A stretch of 6,621 nt of DNA from Chitinivibrionales bacterium (GTDB taxonomy: Bacteria > Fibrobacterota > Chitinivibrionia > Chitinivibrionales > JANQEN01): NCBI GenBank assembly GCA_030593665.1, contig JAUVGS010000124.1:1-6621 (forward strand), given 5' to 3'. The translations under genes and the position numbers were made by a program. Under the pieces are notes generated by a model. The model searched no databases, had not been told where the DNA came from, and was given only the letters and a program-made list of their open reading frames with translations. Below, in pieces: positions 5,906-6,621 of the stretch. The first letter of the stretch is position 1; the number at the start of each line of letters is the position of its first letter.

Positions 5906-6621
5906 TCACCGCATGGTAGCCCAATCGATAATAAGCGTGGGCAGTTCGTCGGGTATCGCATTAAGCAATGTACAGACTTCGGTTGCCGCCTTCTGATCTA
6001 TATCATAAACAATACGTATCCATTGCACATCTTTTCTTCTTAAAAGCATCTGGTACTGCGGGTCAAAGTCATCGATGGTAAAATTGTAGCTGCCGTCTTT
6101 AAATTGTTTGAGAAAGAGCGGGAATCCCAACCGTCCCGGCCAGGTTTGTGAAACCATAAATGACGGGAAAATAATTTTTAATGAGACGTCGCCGCAGTTA
6201 TCGGGACGATACAGAAAATCAGCGGTCTGGTGATAATTAAAGTTTTCCAGGATCGTTGCGTCTTCGGAGCACTGGAGTCGCAGTATCGTTTGATGCGGTG
6301 ATTCCCGTGATTCTGCATTAACCGAAAAGGGTATTGCCTGGAGGGTAACGATATATTCGTCCCTTTTATCGTATCTGATTCCCTGGTTGATGAAATGGAG
6401 AAATTCATTGGTAAAGGGAAGCGTACCTTCAGGTCCGGTCACCGGTTTTAATCCGCCATCCGGGGTTGATTGGATAAATGGCGTGACTGCGGTATCCTGC
6501 AGCAGTTTCCTGACCAGGCCGGTTTCCGGAGCGAACAATTGATCGATTTGCTCATCAGTGGAGCTGCGTCGCAGGGGGACAAGTACCTCGCGTTCCCAGA
6601 GGAGCTGCAGGTCGGCGCCTG
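5906..6621 (-). CDS. tssM: Type VI secretion protein TssM (IcmF), C-terminal part
   Basis: The last 237 residues of TssM/IcmF, the large inner-membrane protein whose periplasmic C-terminal region contacts the lipoprotein TssJ. The frame is open to the right edge (first complete codon ends at 6619), so the gene is cut by the window and not truly truncated. Its upstream end reads ADLQLLWEREVLVPLRR, then a Met at 6538 that is internal. Landmarks of the terminal domain are LPFTNEFLHFINQG (fragment residues 67-80), ILENFNYHQTADFLY (123-137), a CGDVSLKIIFPSF strand (142-154), TWPGRLGFPLFLKQFKDG (159-176) and a final beta segment VQWIRIVYDI (198-207). The NFNY...CGDV...WPG...FL..F..G arrangement is, from memory, that of IcmF proteins in deltaproteobacterial-type T6SS clusters, less like the Vibrio/Pseudomonas form. 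The position directly ahead of tssE, tssF and tssG strongly supports the call. Confidence 0.88.
   Translation of the reverse strand, partial: GADLQLLWEREVLVPLRRSSTDEQIDQLFAPETGLVRKLLQDTAVTPFIQSTPDGGLKPVTGPEGTLPFTNEFLHFINQGIRYDKRDEYIVTLQAIPFSVNAESRESPHQTILRLQCSEDATILENFNYHQTADFLYRPDNCGDVSLKIIFPSFMVSQTWPGRLGFPLFLKQFKDGSYNFTIDDFDPQYQMLLRRKDVQWIRIVYDIDQKAATEVCTLLNAIPDELPTLIIDWATMR

Noticed and set aside
6178..6538. Separate small gene starting at the Met at 6538
   Set aside because: The same frame is open to the right edge with sequence that fits TssM just before this Met, so 6538 is internal to tssM.

Overview
The window carries parts of two convergent operons separated by a repeat-filled intergenic region. 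The proteins indicate a diderm (Gram-negative-type) bacterium: three type VI secretion (T6SS) baseplate subunits, the end of the T6SS membrane-complex protein TssM, and a signal-peptide-bearing periplasmic binding protein. The closing part of TssM resembles, as I remember them, IcmF/TssM proteins of deltaproteobacterial-type systems. The base composition is moderate. I cannot fix the phylum from this sequence alone.

Left part, plus strand (1-2461): a major facilitator superfamily (MFS) transporter gene whose reading frame stays open to the left edge, so its true start may lie outside the window. It overlaps by four bases (ATGA) with a gene for an exported PF04392-type 'ABC transporter substrate-binding' protein. 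No ABC permease or ATPase gene is visible. Pairing a periplasmic binding protein with an MFS carrier is the least conventional feature of the window.

Middle (2462-2713): 252 bases between convergent genes. They hold a TTAGAAA heptamer array and a 135-bp nested inverted repeat (15-bp perfect outer arms and 31-bp inner arms with one mismatch). The repeat resembles a REP/MITE-like dispersed element. Read on the minus strand, the hairpin is followed by a run of eight T, so it probably also terminates the T6SS operon.

Right part, minus strand (6621 down to 2714): tssM (3' end only), tssE, tssF and tssG in that order, tightly packed, with recognisable ribosome binding sites and a 37-base tssF/tssG overlap. 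TssE, TssF and TssG build the baseplate wedges on which the contractile tail assembles, and TssM anchors the machine in the envelope. A second heptamer array of the same family fills most of the tssM-tssE gap. All four T6SS frames are intact within the window.
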